DNA of 64,000 bases from a virus: the IMG/VR virus record IMGVR_UViG_3300027749_000060, positions 45,419 through 109,418 of that record, one strand, 5' to 3'. Shown here piece by piece: positions 35,943-43,698 of this stretch. Within the stretch, counting starts at the first letter, position 1; the number at the start of each line of letters is the position of its first letter. The notes under the pieces were generated by a model that saw only the letters and a list, made by a program, of their open reading frames with translations, had not been told where the DNA came from and did not search any database. Both the position numbers and the translations under genes were made by a program.

Positions 35943-37286
35943 ATGGGCTACAGTGCAAGTATTAGAGAAAATCAATTCCAAGTTTTTTGGGAAATACGAA
36001 CAGCAAATGTACCAAACGGTACAACTCTATACTGGACACTAGGACTGGCCGAAGGCGGCAGCCCTGGTGTCACTCCAGCCGATTTTGGCCTAGCACAAAA
36101 TTGGGGCACTGTAATTATCAATGACAACTTTAGTAATTTTACGCTGCGAGGAGTTGAAGACCAAGTATACGAAGGCCCAGAGTTTTTCATACTACAATTA
36201 AGAACAGGTAGCCAATATGGTCCTGTTATTGCAACTAGTAATTACATACAAATTGTTGATACTAGCACTAGTGTCCCGGTAGCACCACCATATTACCCAC
36301 CACCATATTACCCACCACCACCACCACCACCACCCGATACACCACCACCACCACCATATTACCCACCACCATATTACCCACCACCTGAAACACCACCATA
36401 TTACCCGCCAGTACCACCTCCACCTCCGCCACCTCCACCACCTCCAGCACCTCCTGCGGTTGCCCCTACTCCTACATATCGTTTGTCAGTATCTCCTGTT
36501 ACCGTAGCAGAAGGGGGTACACTCACTTACGTCTTAAATGGAACAAATGTTGTAAACGGTACATATTATTGGTTTGTTAATCATACTGAGACTGTTCCGG
36601 CAAGTTTTGTATCCAGCTCTGGAGCGTTTGCTGTTACAAATAATTTGGGAAATTTTGAAGTGACTGCTTCGTATGATATCCCTACAACTCAAGCATTTAC
36701 AGTAAGTGTATATCTGACCACTACTACCACCAGTAGTTTCAATGGGCTTTTCCAATATAGTTCTCCTAACGTATTGACAACTTCTGACACATGCTATGTA
36801 ACACAAAGCGGCGGCAGCCTCGGCGGCGGCGGCGGCGGCTTTGGTGGCGGCGGCGGTAGCGTTGCAGTTAATGCATATATGCCATATACAACTAAAAGAG
36901 CAGCTGAGATAGCTGTCGGTGATCCATTATTGTTGTTATCAATTGATAGACAAGGTACAATGCCGGGCACAACAATAAGTAATAGAATTAGTCAACAGAA
37001 TTTATTAACGCTAATCAGTGAGTCTGGTATTAGATTAACATTATCGGACAATACTCCGTTGACATTACCAAATGGTGCGTATGTTAATAGTACACAGGCA
37101 TTAGGCAATTATTTACCAGTGCAAGATGTAAATGGATTCCGTTGGGAACGAATTGTGGAAGTAGTTGATGCAGGACAAGGTCTTGTTGCTACAATAGCAT
37201 GCAAAAATCAATGTTATGCAGCAGGTGACGAGCCAGATAGATTCATATGGACGCACAATGTCATGATGCAAATGGAAAAATATTAA
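35943..37286 (+). CDS. Tail protein with Calx-beta, polyproline and C-terminal Hint-like domain
   Basis: 447 residues. Residues 1-105 are Calx-beta-like (VEDQVYEGPEFFILQLRTGS). Residues 114-180 are a Pro/Tyr-rich linker, then a second Calx-beta-like unit (VAEGGTLTYVLNGTNVVNGT). A glycine linker (288-305) leads to a Hint-type fold (307-447): TTKRAAEIAVGDPLLLLS matches the block after the splice cysteine, LTLSDNTPLTLPNGAYV the middle, and AAGDEPDRFIWTHN the terminal HN motif. There is no cysteine or serine at the expected first splice position and Val follows the HN, so classical splicing looks lost. ATG preceded by GGATAATATAA. Confidence 0.65.
   Translation: MGYSASIRENQFQVFWEIRTANVPNGTTLYWTLGLAEGGSPGVTPADFGLAQNWGTVIINDNFSNFTLRGVEDQVYEGPEFFILQLRTGSQYGPVIATSNYIQIVDTSTSVPVAPPYYPPPYYPPPPPPPPDTPPPPPYYPPPYYPPPETPPYYPPVPPPPPPPPPPPAPPAVAPTPTYRLSVSPVTVAEGGTLTYVLNGTNVVNGTYYWFVNHTETVPASFVSSSGAFAVTNNLGNFEVTASYDIPTTQAFTVSVYLTTTTTSSFNGLFQYSSPNVLTTSDTCYVTQSGGSLGGGGGGFGGGGGSVAVNAYMPYTTKRAAEIAVGDPLLLLSIDRQGTMPGTTISNRISQQNLLTLISESGIRLTLSDNTPLTLPNGAYVNSTQALGNYLPVQDVNGFRWERIVEVVDAGQGLVATIACKNQCYAAGDEPDRFIWTHNVMMQMEKY
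36286..36450 (+). repeat. Coding microsatellite, PPYYPPP linker
   Basis: Imperfect repeats of ccaccatattaccca and runs of cca/cct triplets encode the proline/tyrosine linker. It closely matches the repeat at 35081-35155. Confidence 0.8.
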
Positions 37287-37310
37287 AATAACAAATAGAG
37301 GAATATACAA

Positions 37311-37607
37311 ATGAACTATCACATTAGAGCATTCAATAAAGTGCTAGGCCACTTATATGTTGAATTTGAAGGATTCGGGAATAAAGCAATCAATGTACCA
37401 ATCAACGAGAATGGGCTTTATATAAACGGCACTGAGTTAGACGAATATATAAAAAACTTTATACCAGAATCTGAAGTTAAAAGACGAGCAGCACTGGAAG
37501 CTGGAATACCAAATTGGGAAGACATTCAGAGTTTAGTACCAGAACCGGATCAGCAAACTTTTGTAACAAATTCTAATCCAGTTATTGATACAGGTCCAGT
37601 TCAATAA
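37311..37607 (+). CDS. Small protein ending the structural block
   Basis: 98 residues, with AGAGGAATATACAA before the ATG. It opens MNYHIRAFNKVLGHLYVEFE, a two-strand start, followed by a helical segment and a loose Pro/Asn-rich tail. Last plus-strand gene; its stop is one base from the stop of the first minus gene, with no obvious hairpin between. Not recognised; possibly a fibre accessory. Confidence 0.6.
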   Translation: MNYHIRAFNKVLGHLYVEFEGFGNKAINVPINENGLYINGTELDEYIKNFIPESEVKRRAALEAGIPNWEDIQSLVPEPDQQTFVTNSNPVIDTGPVQ

Positions 37608-37608
37608 T

Positions 37609-37851
37609 TTAAAGCCATCTTAGGCAAAAATAAGTTATATCCTCAGAGTGTAACTTAGCAATAACTTTAAAAGAATAATTGTAGTTGTTGGGGTCAATGG
37701 CTTGTTCCCATCTAGGCTTTTCCACAGCATGTCCCATAACCCATTGACCTGCTTCACTAGTCTCCCATTCGTATAGAGGCTCAGAGGCATACACACTAGG
37801 ATCTTCTGCCCAAGCATCTACTAGAAATGTATGGACAACGATCTCTTGCAT
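37609..37851 (-). CDS. Small unknown protein downstream of ThyX
   Basis: 80 residues, acidic and aromatic (YASEPLYEWETSEAGQWVMG, VIAKLHSEDITYFCLRWL). The C-terminal sequence and length suggest a compact alpha/beta fold. Last gene of the thyX operon, starting 3 bases after the thyX stop with a weak ribosome site. No function can be assigned. Confidence 0.55.
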   Translation of the reverse strand: MQEIVVHTFLVDAWAEDPSVYASEPLYEWETSEAGQWVMGHAVEKPRWEQAIDPNNYNYSFKVIAKLHSEDITYFCLRWL

Positions 37852-37854
37852 ATA

Positions 37855-38538
37855 TTATTCTGACACGTATTCTTCAGCCATCGGGAATATAGCAGCAATG
37901 GCTTTAGCACAGGCCAATGCCACAAGTTGATGTTCTTTTTGTGTACCATTTGCACTACGTAGTTCTATAAAGTGAACCCAGCTACGTAATGTGCCATTCA
38001 TATATAAACGGCTAACAGTATTACCTTCGGGCAGTATAGCTCTAGCCTGCTCTTTAGCAATACCTTGGTCTATTGCCCATGAATAATGCTCATGTACTAG
38101 ATCTATTACCTCTTGCTGTCTACGGTTCCACTCGGCAGTAATACCCTGTTGTTTTGCATCATTAGCATCAATTTCTATGCTGTTTTGTCTATTCTTGGTA
38201 TCCTGTAAGCGTGCCTCTCTAAGAACAAAGCTAAGATCCTTAGTAGGGTCTGCATAGCGTTGACTAAACTCTTGGAAACTAAAACTACGGTGCCTGAGAA
38301 TTTGACGTGCAATATCCCGTGTGGTTTCAATTTCTACACAAGCCGAAACCATTTCGAGTGGACTCCAATGTGCGTGTTTAACCAGGTACCGAATAAGTTT
38401 CTCACTAGATTCAGTATTGAATTGATTAGACGGATTGCTTACACGAGCACAGTAGGCAATTAGCTCTTGTGCATCGTTAATACCTTGTTGTTGAAATTCA
38501 GTCGTAGGTTGTGAGAATGAAACTAAAGTTACGTTCAT
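37855..38538 (-). CDS. thyX: Flavin-dependent thymidylate synthase ThyX
   Basis: Makes dTMP from dUMP with FAD, NADPH and methylene-tetrahydrofolate. The ThyX signature RHRSFSFQEFSQRY is at residues 82-95, with HAHWSPLEM (55-63) and the C-terminal RSWVHFIELR (about 184-193). Its 227 residues are normal for the family. The start overlaps the preceding stop (ATGA). ThyX in place of the classic T4 Td enzyme is common in aquatic T4-like phages and helps raise the thymidine supply during replication. Confidence 0.95.
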   Translation of the reverse strand: MNVTLVSFSQPTTEFQQQGINDAQELIAYCARVSNPSNQFNTESSEKLIRYLVKHAHWSPLEMVSACVEIETTRDIARQILRHRSFSFQEFSQRYADPTKDLSFVLREARLQDTKNRQNSIEIDANDAKQQGITAEWNRRQQEVIDLVHEHYSWAIDQGIAKEQARAILPEGNTVSRLYMNGTLRSWVHFIELRSANGTQKEHQLVALACAKAIAAIFPMAEEYVSE

Positions 38539-38876
38539 AGGTCTTTAAGTATTTGGTCGGTTATGGGTTGAATGGCTTTTGCAACATCGTCGACATCAAC
38601 ATAAAAGTCAACATCAACAATAATATGATCCAAGGCTGTTAACCGTGAATCTAACATTTCTTCAATCGCGCTAGGATCGTTTCCCTCGTCGATCAATTCT
38701 TTAACATCGATATTAACTACAGTTCCATCTATTAGATTTACATTAAGCGACCGAAGTAACGTAATAGGAATTTCATTTTTTTCTACATCTTTAAGAATTT
38801 TTTTCCATTGATCTCGAGGAGAAACATTAATCTTTTTTAGCTTTGACCGCGGGTTTTTTCTTGGTTGGGGTGACAT
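38535..38876 (-). CDS. Conserved phage protein of unknown function
   Basis: 113 residues, with an RDQWKKILKDVEKNEIPITL segment and an acidic second half (VDVDFYVDVDDVAKAI). The ATG at 38876 makes a 50-base overlap with the upstream gene and has no ribosome site. The conserved-looking sequence begins only near residue 17 (ATT-AAT-GTT at about 38828), right at the upstream stop, so the true start may be later and non-canonical. Between a conserved phage gene and thyX; function unknown. Confidence 0.5.
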   Translation of the reverse strand: MSPQPRKNPRSKLKKINVSPRDQWKKILKDVEKNEIPITLLRSLNVNLIDGTVVNIDVKELIDEGNDPSAIEEMLDSRLTALDHIIVDVDFYVDVDDVAKAIQPITDQILKDL

Positions 38877-39501
38877 TTTTTGCAGTTATAGGGTCGAGCG
38901 CAGCGGCTTCTGTTAACAGACGATCGGCTTCTTTTAAAAGTTGCTCGGCATTGGCTTTCATAGTCTCGGCTTGTTTGATTCGGTCTTTGGCTAAATCGGC
39001 ATCACTTAACACTTGGTCTACTGGTGCTTGAATAGAAGCAGGAATGGATCTACTAGAGCTAGGGACTCCTACTTCTCTTGGTTCTGGTTTACGCTTCTTA
39101 CCAGACATTCCACGATCCGCATCTAACTCAGCAAGACGCTTAATTGCACTTTCGCCTTGTGCCATTTCATTTAAGATTGTATTCATTTCATCTAAACGAA
39201 CAGAGCTAGTGCTATTAGGTGTTAGTATAACTTGATTGGTTGGGATTTTTTTAAGTAATCCGTTTTTATGTAATGCTTCCAGACAATTAGTTCCATCAGA
39301 CATTAGATTTCTAAATAAGACATCTGACAAACTTTCGGCTGCTTGACCCGGCGCACTTTCTAAAACCGACATTACTGTGTCGTGATACATTCTTGGAAGT
39401 AAATCACTATATGCAACTAAGCACATATGATCTTCTCCGGGAAGGGTTCTAAATATTAATACAATTTTTTTGTTGTTATGTTTGCCAATATGTTTATACA
39501 T
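38827..39501 (-). CDS. Conserved T4-like phage protein (MYKHIGKHN family)
   Basis: 224 residues with a good AAAGGA ribosome site. Residues 1-110 are a folded domain (MYKHIGKHNNKKIVLIFRTL, CLVAYSDLLPRMYHDTVMSV) and 110-140 an amphipathic helix (LDEMNTILNEMAQGESAIKR). The C-terminus has a coiled coil (KQAETMKANAEQLLKEADRL) and a Lys-rich end. I recall very similar proteins in T4-like cyanophages, annotated as unknown. The basic end and coiled coil would suit a nucleic-acid or scaffold contact, but that is a guess. Confidence 0.6.
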   Translation of the reverse strand: MYKHIGKHNNKKIVLIFRTLPGEDHMCLVAYSDLLPRMYHDTVMSVLESAPGQAAESLSDVLFRNLMSDGTNCLEALHKNGLLKKIPTNQVILTPNSTSSVRLDEMNTILNEMAQGESAIKRLAELDADRGMSGKKRKPEPREVGVPSSSRSIPASIQAPVDQVLSDADLAKDRIKQAETMKANAEQLLKEADRLLTEAAALDPITAKNVTPTKKKPAVKAKKD

Positions 39502-39512
39502 AATAATTTCCT

Positions 39513-39743
39513 TTAAGTGGTGCTATCGTTTGTTTCGTCATTTTTGGCTGCATTAGCTGCATTAACAAAAGTTGTAATACGATCGTATACTGCGCCCACA
39601 CTTGAAAGTTCGTCCGGTTTCCAGGCGCCTCTTTTTGTTACAGTTTCTATAATCTGTAACATTATGTTTAAGTCGTTTAAACTTAATGTTGGTGTTGTGT
39701 TTGACGGAATCTCGCTAGATTCAGTATTTGAAACTTCAGACAT
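39513..39743 (-). CDS. Small unknown protein
   Basis: 76 residues: a Ser/Thr/Glu-rich disordered start, then a helical core (LNDLNIMLQIIETVTKRGAW, ELSSVGAVYDRITTFVNAAN). A strong CGGAGA lies before the ATG. It opens a small group with the 38827 gene, 12 bases downstream. Its helical core resembles small proteins next to that family in other aquatic T4-like phages. Confidence 0.55.
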   Translation of the reverse strand: MSEVSNTESSEIPSNTTPTLSLNDLNIMLQIIETVTKRGAWKPDELSSVGAVYDRITTFVNAANAAKNDETNDSTT

Positions 39744-39801
39744 AAATTGATTCTCCGATGATACACTTATTTAATAGTAATGGTCATCGGCCAATAAATT
39801 T

Positions 39802-40101
39802 TTATAATTTAAAACTATTAATGTCTGACAGCACCAATGCAAAATACGATGCTTCGCTATGTATCTCAAATCCGGCACGTTTACGCATAGAAAATCCACT
39901 GCTACCTTCAGCAATAGATACCACATCACCAAAATAAAACCTACCTTCAAGATTTTCAAATATCCAATTGACTATCTGACTAGCAGGCCCGGTTAGATCA
40001 AAGTCCACCGCAAAAAAATGTGGCGGGCAATGATCTAATTTACGTAATCCGTGTACGTTTAACGGATTAATCTGGAATGACTGTAGTGATTGTAACGTCA
40101 T
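39802..40101 (-). CDS. Unknown protein, single alpha/beta domain
   Basis: 99 residues from the ATG at 40101; a TTG three codons earlier is the only longer start. It overlaps the upstream gene by 35 bases. Sequence: HFFAVDFDLTGPASQIVNWI, then FYFGDVVSIAEGSSGFSMRK and AGFEIHSEASYFALVLSDI. The regular alternation suggests an alpha/beta fold. Not recognised. Confidence 0.55.
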   Translation of the reverse strand: MTLQSLQSFQINPLNVHGLRKLDHCPPHFFAVDFDLTGPASQIVNWIFENLEGRFYFGDVVSIAEGSSGFSMRKRAGFEIHSEASYFALVLSDINSFKL

Positions 40102-40336
40102 TAAAAACAATTTCGTTGGCCAGATCTTCTAAATCTAATCGATCTTTAAGATACTCGTTTGCAGTTTCGACAAAACTATTTAATAGATGTGGCTGACTTG
40201 TCATGATTGAAATCTCAGCTGAGCGAGCCAAATCATCCAAGTAACGCTCACAATCTAGTAACTTAATTTGTAAGTCTGTAATTACTTGACGAGCTTGTTT
40301 AAGACGTTTTACAGAGTCTGGATTTACAATTTTCAT
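40067..40336 (-). CDS. Small helical protein
   Basis: 89 residues, nearly all helix (VKRLKQARQVITDLQIKLLD, ERYLDDLARSAEISI), likely a coiled coil. The start overlaps the vWA-protein stop as ATGA, so it is translated with that gene. It could be an adaptor of the vWA/MoxR pair, judged only by coupling. Confidence 0.5.
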   Translation of the reverse strand: MKIVNPDSVKRLKQARQVITDLQIKLLDCERYLDDLARSAEISIMTSQPHLLNSFVETANEYLKDRLDLEDLANEIVFNDVTITTVIPD

Positions 40337-41592
40337 TTGACTGCATCCTCGTAGTGAGCCCAGATACCAAACGGTGGTTGAGCAGATTCATTACCTTTAA
40401 TAATCCAAACGGTGTCGCAGTAGTTGGCATCACCCCAAGACCCATTTGGGTAACCGTCAGTGAACACAACCAACTTCTTAGGCTCAATTCCGTTCTCTTT
40501 CATGAATTCAAAATTGGCTTCGAACAAAGTGCCACCGCCGCCTGCTGGCTCGTACTCGGAAATTTGTTTCATGTTGTCTTGTGTGAATTCTTGCATGTTA
40601 TGAACATCAGTATCAAAACACCACACTTTAATTTTGTAGTCGGTATAAGAATCCATAATGCCTTGGATTTCTCCTAAGAATATTTTAAGTTCTTCGTTAC
40701 CAATGCTACCTGAAGTATCAATGGCTACACAGATATCAACAGTTTCTCCATACTTGGTACCTGGCAGGATAGCATCCATATGCCAGCCTCTGCGGTTAAC
40801 TCGCATGAAGCTGTAGTCATCTTTGATTGTACTTTGAATCTGTTGCAACAACAATTCGCGCCAGTCAATAACCGACTCAGTCATATCTTTAATTAGACGC
40901 TTGACACCATCGGGCAAATCATTAGAACCAGCGGCCTGTGCAGCCTGCAATACTGCTTCTTTGATTTCGTCACGCAAGGCTTTACGTTCGTCTTTGCTCA
41001 GTTTAGGCCGACCGTTGCCATCGCCGTCTTGATCACCATCACCATTGCCATCACTGTCATCTTCGTCTAGATGCTCGTCTAGCATTTGATCAATCAATTT
41101 TTTAATGTCAATCTTTTTAGCATTCTTATACAAGTCGTCGTAGACTTCTTCGTAGCTCATGCCGCGATACTTACGATCTAGTAGAATTGGAACAGTGGTA
41201 ATCTTCTGACCAATATTGTGATCTACTAGATCTTGATTAACGCAATAGTCGGCAGCAATGTTACTAAGCACCGGGTCACGATTTTCACGACGTCCTAAAT
41301 GATCATATACCACATGCAACACTTCATGCCCAAACAAGAACTCGCATTCTTTTAAACTTAGACGATTAATGAATTCGCTATTGTACCAAAAATTACGTCC
41401 GTCGGTAGCGGCAGTAGAGCACCAGCTATCGCCGTTAATTAGTTTTAACCGAGTTGCCAAGTTACCAAAAAACCCAGCTCGCAATAACAAACCTACACGA
41501 GCTGTAATAAGTTTTTCGCGGGCAATTGCATCAATTTTAGGATTGGTAACTGTAACGACTTTTTGTTTTTCTGCTAGGGTAGTGTCAGACAT
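40333..41592 (-). CDS. Metallopeptidase-like and vWA-domain protein (DUF2201 type)
   Basis: 419 residues. The N-terminal half is a zincin-like domain with HEVLHVVYDH (89-98) and LSNIAADYCVNQDL. An acidic Asp/Gly-rich linker (about 175-195) follows. The C-terminal half is a von Willebrand A domain with the metal-ion site DTSGSIG (about 292-298) and VVFTDGYPNGSWG. Such proteins usually work with a MoxR AAA ATPase, and one is encoded immediately upstream. The pair probably remodels or activates a protein complex in the infected cell; the target is unknown. It has its own consensus promoter (41615-41643) and a CAGGATAT ribosome site. Confidence 0.85.
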   Translation of the reverse strand: MSDTTLAEKQKVVTVTNPKIDAIAREKLITARVGLLLRAGFFGNLATRLKLINGDSWCSTAATDGRNFWYNSEFINRLSLKECEFLFGHEVLHVVYDHLGRRENRDPVLSNIAADYCVNQDLVDHNIGQKITTVPILLDRKYRGMSYEEVYDDLYKNAKKIDIKKLIDQMLDEHLDEDDSDGNGDGDQDGDGNGRPKLSKDERKALRDEIKEAVLQAAQAAGSNDLPDGVKRLIKDMTESVIDWRELLLQQIQSTIKDDYSFMRVNRRGWHMDAILPGTKYGETVDICVAIDTSGSIGNEELKIFLGEIQGIMDSYTDYKIKVWCFDTDVHNMQEFTQDNMKQISEYEPAGGGGTLFEANFEFMKENGIEPKKLVVFTDGYPNGSWGDANYCDTVWIIKGNESAQPPFGIWAHYEDAVK

Positions 41593-41614
41593 AATATATC
41601 CTGGTTAAAATTGT

Positions 41615-41643
41615 ATTATACATTATTCTTATCCGTTTGTCAA
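41615..41643 (-). promoter_or_regulatory. Consensus sigma-70 promoter for the vWA gene
   Basis: Perfect TTGACA (41638-41643) and TATAAT (41615-41620) with a 17-base spacer. Lies between the MoxR terminator and the vWA gene. Confidence 0.85.
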
Positions 41644-41646
41644 GAT

Positions 41647-41672
41647 AAAAAAGAGGCTTGCGCCCCTTTTTT
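41647..41672 (-). terminator. Rho-independent terminator after the MoxR gene
   Basis: On the minus strand GGGGC and GCCTC pair around a GCAA tetraloop, flanked by six A and followed by six T, right at the MoxR stop. Confidence 0.85.
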
Positions 41673-42771
41673 ATTTAACTGCGGCAACCACGTACTTACC
41701 AAAACGCTTATGGAACTCGTCAAAGTTCTTGATCTTGCCAGGCACAAACGGAATGCCGTATGTGGTAATAGCAATACGCGATGCCATAACTACCAATTCA
41801 GTAGTGAAATTATCCATGATGAAGCGGAAGAAATTATCCGTCATCTTAGTCCACTCTTCTGACTTTGGACCCAGTTTATCAAAAGAATCTTTGAGTTCAT
41901 AGCATAAGCTGATAGTCAAAGAGTACATGGCACTGATCTCTTTAATTTTCAGTTCAGTGATACGACCTTTCAACACTTCAACTGGGTCGGGCATCTGACC
42001 TGCTACTTTACGATGAGCCATAAACTTAACTGCAAGCCCTTCGCCTACTGCACCAGAGATCAAGTCAACAGTGCCAGAGTCCATACCATCATCGTCGTCT
42101 AGCAGTTCGCTAACAAAGACCCACGAACGTGGTGTAGCAAAGGACCGTGTACTAGAGCGTGGGTCAAAGTCAAACAAGTCTTGTTTAGCAAAACTCAAGT
42201 AACCGACAACATCTTTATGGATCTTGTTGTTAACTGCCCATGTCTGCCAGGATTCAAAGTCTACTCGTAGTTCCATATGAATGAAACGATTGCTCAATGG
42301 ACTAGGCATACGGAAAGTAACGCCTTTATCGCTTTCGCGATTACCGGCCGCAACCATAACAACATTCTTAGGCAATACATACTTGCCGATACGACGGTTT
42401 AGAATAAGTTGATAAGCCGCCGCCTGCACACTGGGAGCCGCTGAGTTTAGCTCATCAAGGAACAGAACAATAATAGGATACTGACTGGCCATTTCTTCAT
42501 CGGGCAAATCAATAGGAGGAGCCCAATCCATTTTACTTTTTTCTTTGTTGAAGAAAGGAATGCCGCGCAGGTCAGTTGGATCCATCTGGCTTAGACGCAG
42601 ATCAATCATATGCCCGCCCAAGTCTTCAGTAATGCCAGCTACCAGCTCGCTCTTACCAATTCCTGGGGGACCCCAAAAGAACACAGGTCGTTGTTTCTTA
42701 AAACAACGCATGAGACCACGACGTGCCTCAACTGGAGTAACTGTACGTGCATCTGAAATCTGAGTAGCCAT
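41671..42771 (-). CDS. MoxR-family AAA+ ATPase
   Basis: 366 residues. Walker A GPPGIGKS (34-41), Walker B VLFLDELN (102-109), sensor-1 region KNVVMVAAGNRESD, and the arginine-finger strand FRMPSPLSNRFIHMEL follow in MoxR order. MoxR ATPases act as chaperone-like motors for metal or complex insertion and typically pair with vWA proteins, as here. An AAAGG ribosome site precedes the ATG. The region upstream has a TATAAT (42800-42805) beside a long inverted repeat. Confidence 0.9.
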   Translation of the reverse strand: MATQISDARTVTPVEARRGLMRCFKKQRPVFFWGPPGIGKSELVAGITEDLGGHMIDLRLSQMDPTDLRGIPFFNKEKSKMDWAPPIDLPDEEMASQYPIIVLFLDELNSAAPSVQAAAYQLILNRRIGKYVLPKNVVMVAAGNRESDKGVTFRMPSPLSNRFIHMELRVDFESWQTWAVNNKIHKDVVGYLSFAKQDLFDFDPRSSTRSFATPRSWVFVSELLDDDDGMDSGTVDLISGAVGEGLAVKFMAHRKVAGQMPDPVEVLKGRITELKIKEISAMYSLTISLCYELKDSFDKLGPKSEEWTKMTDNFFRFIMDNFTTELVVMASRIAITTYGIPFVPGKIKNFDEFHKRFGKYVVAAVK

Positions 42772-42810
42772 GATAACCTTTCAAGTTAAATAAAAATGTA
42801 TTATAGCATA

Positions 42811-42847
42811 CAATCAATAACCCGCACAATTGTATGGGTATTGATTG
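42811..42847. promoter_or_regulatory. Long inverted repeat upstream of MoxR
   Basis: CAATCAATAACCC (42811-42823) is matched by GGGTATTGATTG (42836-42847) with one bulged A; the loop contains the palindrome ACAATTGT. It touches a TATAAT (42800-42805, minus) and lacks a T-run. Operator or RNA hairpin; cannot tell. Confidence 0.5.
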
Positions 42848-42867
42848 TGGTATTTTTGCAACACCTA

Positions 42868-43161
42868 TTAGGCTACTACAGCCTCATCCAAAACCAGCTC
42901 TAACATGCTGGCAGGAACTTTCCAAAGACCGTTGGTAGTTCGCACTGTGACGAACTTAATGGCAATTTTTTGAACAGTACCACGTACTAACATTCCGCGC
43001 CTGGAGTCACGAAACTGTACAGTGTCGCCTAAGTCTAGAGCACGGCGATTCTGTTTTGTTAGTTGGGCACGGGCAAACTTAACTGCATCAATAATGCTGG
43101 TCAGCTGATCGTTAGTAAAATCACCAAACATGATAGCGGTATTAATTTGAGTAATGTTCAT
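42868..43161 (-). CDS. Small SH3/KOW-like protein
   Basis: 97 residues with a CTGGAG ribosome site. An N-terminal helix pair (FTNDQLTSIIDAVKFARAQL) precedes a small beta barrel (LDLGDTVQFRDSRRGMLVRG, VQKIAIKFVTVRTTNGLWKV) that looks like a KOW/SH3 fold. I recall similar proteins in T4-like phages of aquatic bacteria. RNA or protein binding is plausible. Second gene of a small operon from the promoter at 43578. Confidence 0.55.
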   Translation of the reverse strand: MNITQINTAIMFGDFTNDQLTSIIDAVKFARAQLTKQNRRALDLGDTVQFRDSRRGMLVRGTVQKIAIKFVTVRTTNGLWKVPASMLELVLDEAVVA

Positions 43162-43184
43162 AGTAGACTCCAGTTAGTTAAAGG

Positions 43185-43412
43185 TTAAACAGTTTCAATT
43201 TCAAGTTTAGTAACACGCATTGCCTTGAGATTTTGATGAGTGGCACACAGGCGAACTGAATAATCATGTCCGGCAATCTGACCAACTAAGATATCAATCC
43301 AAGGAACAACTTGGTTGGCAGCGTTGAGGTTCAACGAAATGTTAGTGATAACACCTTCGAGAACGCCTGCACTAGAAGACCAAGTAACTGTATCGTTGAC
43401 GTTAAGATTCAT
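43185..43412 (-). CDS. Small beta-barrel protein
   Basis: 75 residues with an ACGGAG ribosome site. The sequence (LNVNDTVTWSSSAGVLEGVI, ...WIDILVGQIAGHDYSVRL) has the rhythm of an SH3-like barrel and resembles the barrel half of the next gene, so the two may be distant duplicates. Function unknown. Confidence 0.5.
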   Translation of the reverse strand: MNLNVNDTVTWSSSAGVLEGVITNISLNLNAANQVVPWIDILVGQIAGHDYSVRLCATHQNLKAMRVTKLEIETV

Positions 43413-43435
43413 AATTAACTCCGTTCAGTTAAGGG

Positions 43436-43546
43436 TTAAACCAAAGTAGAAAGTTCAGGAAATACATTGGCCAGTAGCTCTGCAATAACATTCATACCCA
43501 TGAACTTTGCTGTTATTACTAAAACTGCTGTTACTGCTATTTCCAT
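43436..43546 (-). CDS. 36-residue hydrophobic peptide
   Basis: MEIAVTAVLVITAKFMGMNV then a second hydrophobic stretch ending FPELSTLV. An AGGA lies 7 bases before the ATG, and the consensus promoter at 43578-43606 drives it as the first gene. One weak membrane helix is possible. Too short for a family call. Confidence 0.4.
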   Translation of the reverse strand: MEIAVTAVLVITAKFMGMNVIAELLANVFPELSTLV

Positions 43547-43577
43547 CTCTATCCTGTTTGTTGCTGTCTATGTATGT

Positions 43578-43606
43578 ATTATAGTGCCTTTCGGGCTAGC
43601 AGTCAA
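43578..43606 (-). promoter_or_regulatory. Sigma-70 promoter for the small-gene operon
   Basis: TTGACT (43601-43606) and TATAAT (43578-43583) with a 17-base spacer; drives 43546 to 42868. Confidence 0.8.
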
Positions 43607-43637
43607 CCGTTTTTTATGGAATTTTTACGGATTTTTT

Positions 43638-43676
43638 GTTGTTTTTAAACAACAAAGTGGGCCTAAAGCCCACTTT
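43638..43676 (-). terminator. Tandem hairpins, likely terminator
   Basis: AAAGTGGGC and GCCCACTTT (43654-43676) pair around five bases. A second hairpin, GTTGTTT/AAACAAC, abuts it (43638-43653). They follow the 43699 gene and precede the promoter at 43578. The T-rich run after the stem is interrupted. Confidence 0.6.
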
Positions 43677-43698
43677 TTGCTGGTTTTTTCAGCAGTTT

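Noticed and set aside
35081-36450. CRISPR array
   Set aside because: The repeats are in-frame codons of proline/tyrosine linkers without spacers of regular length.
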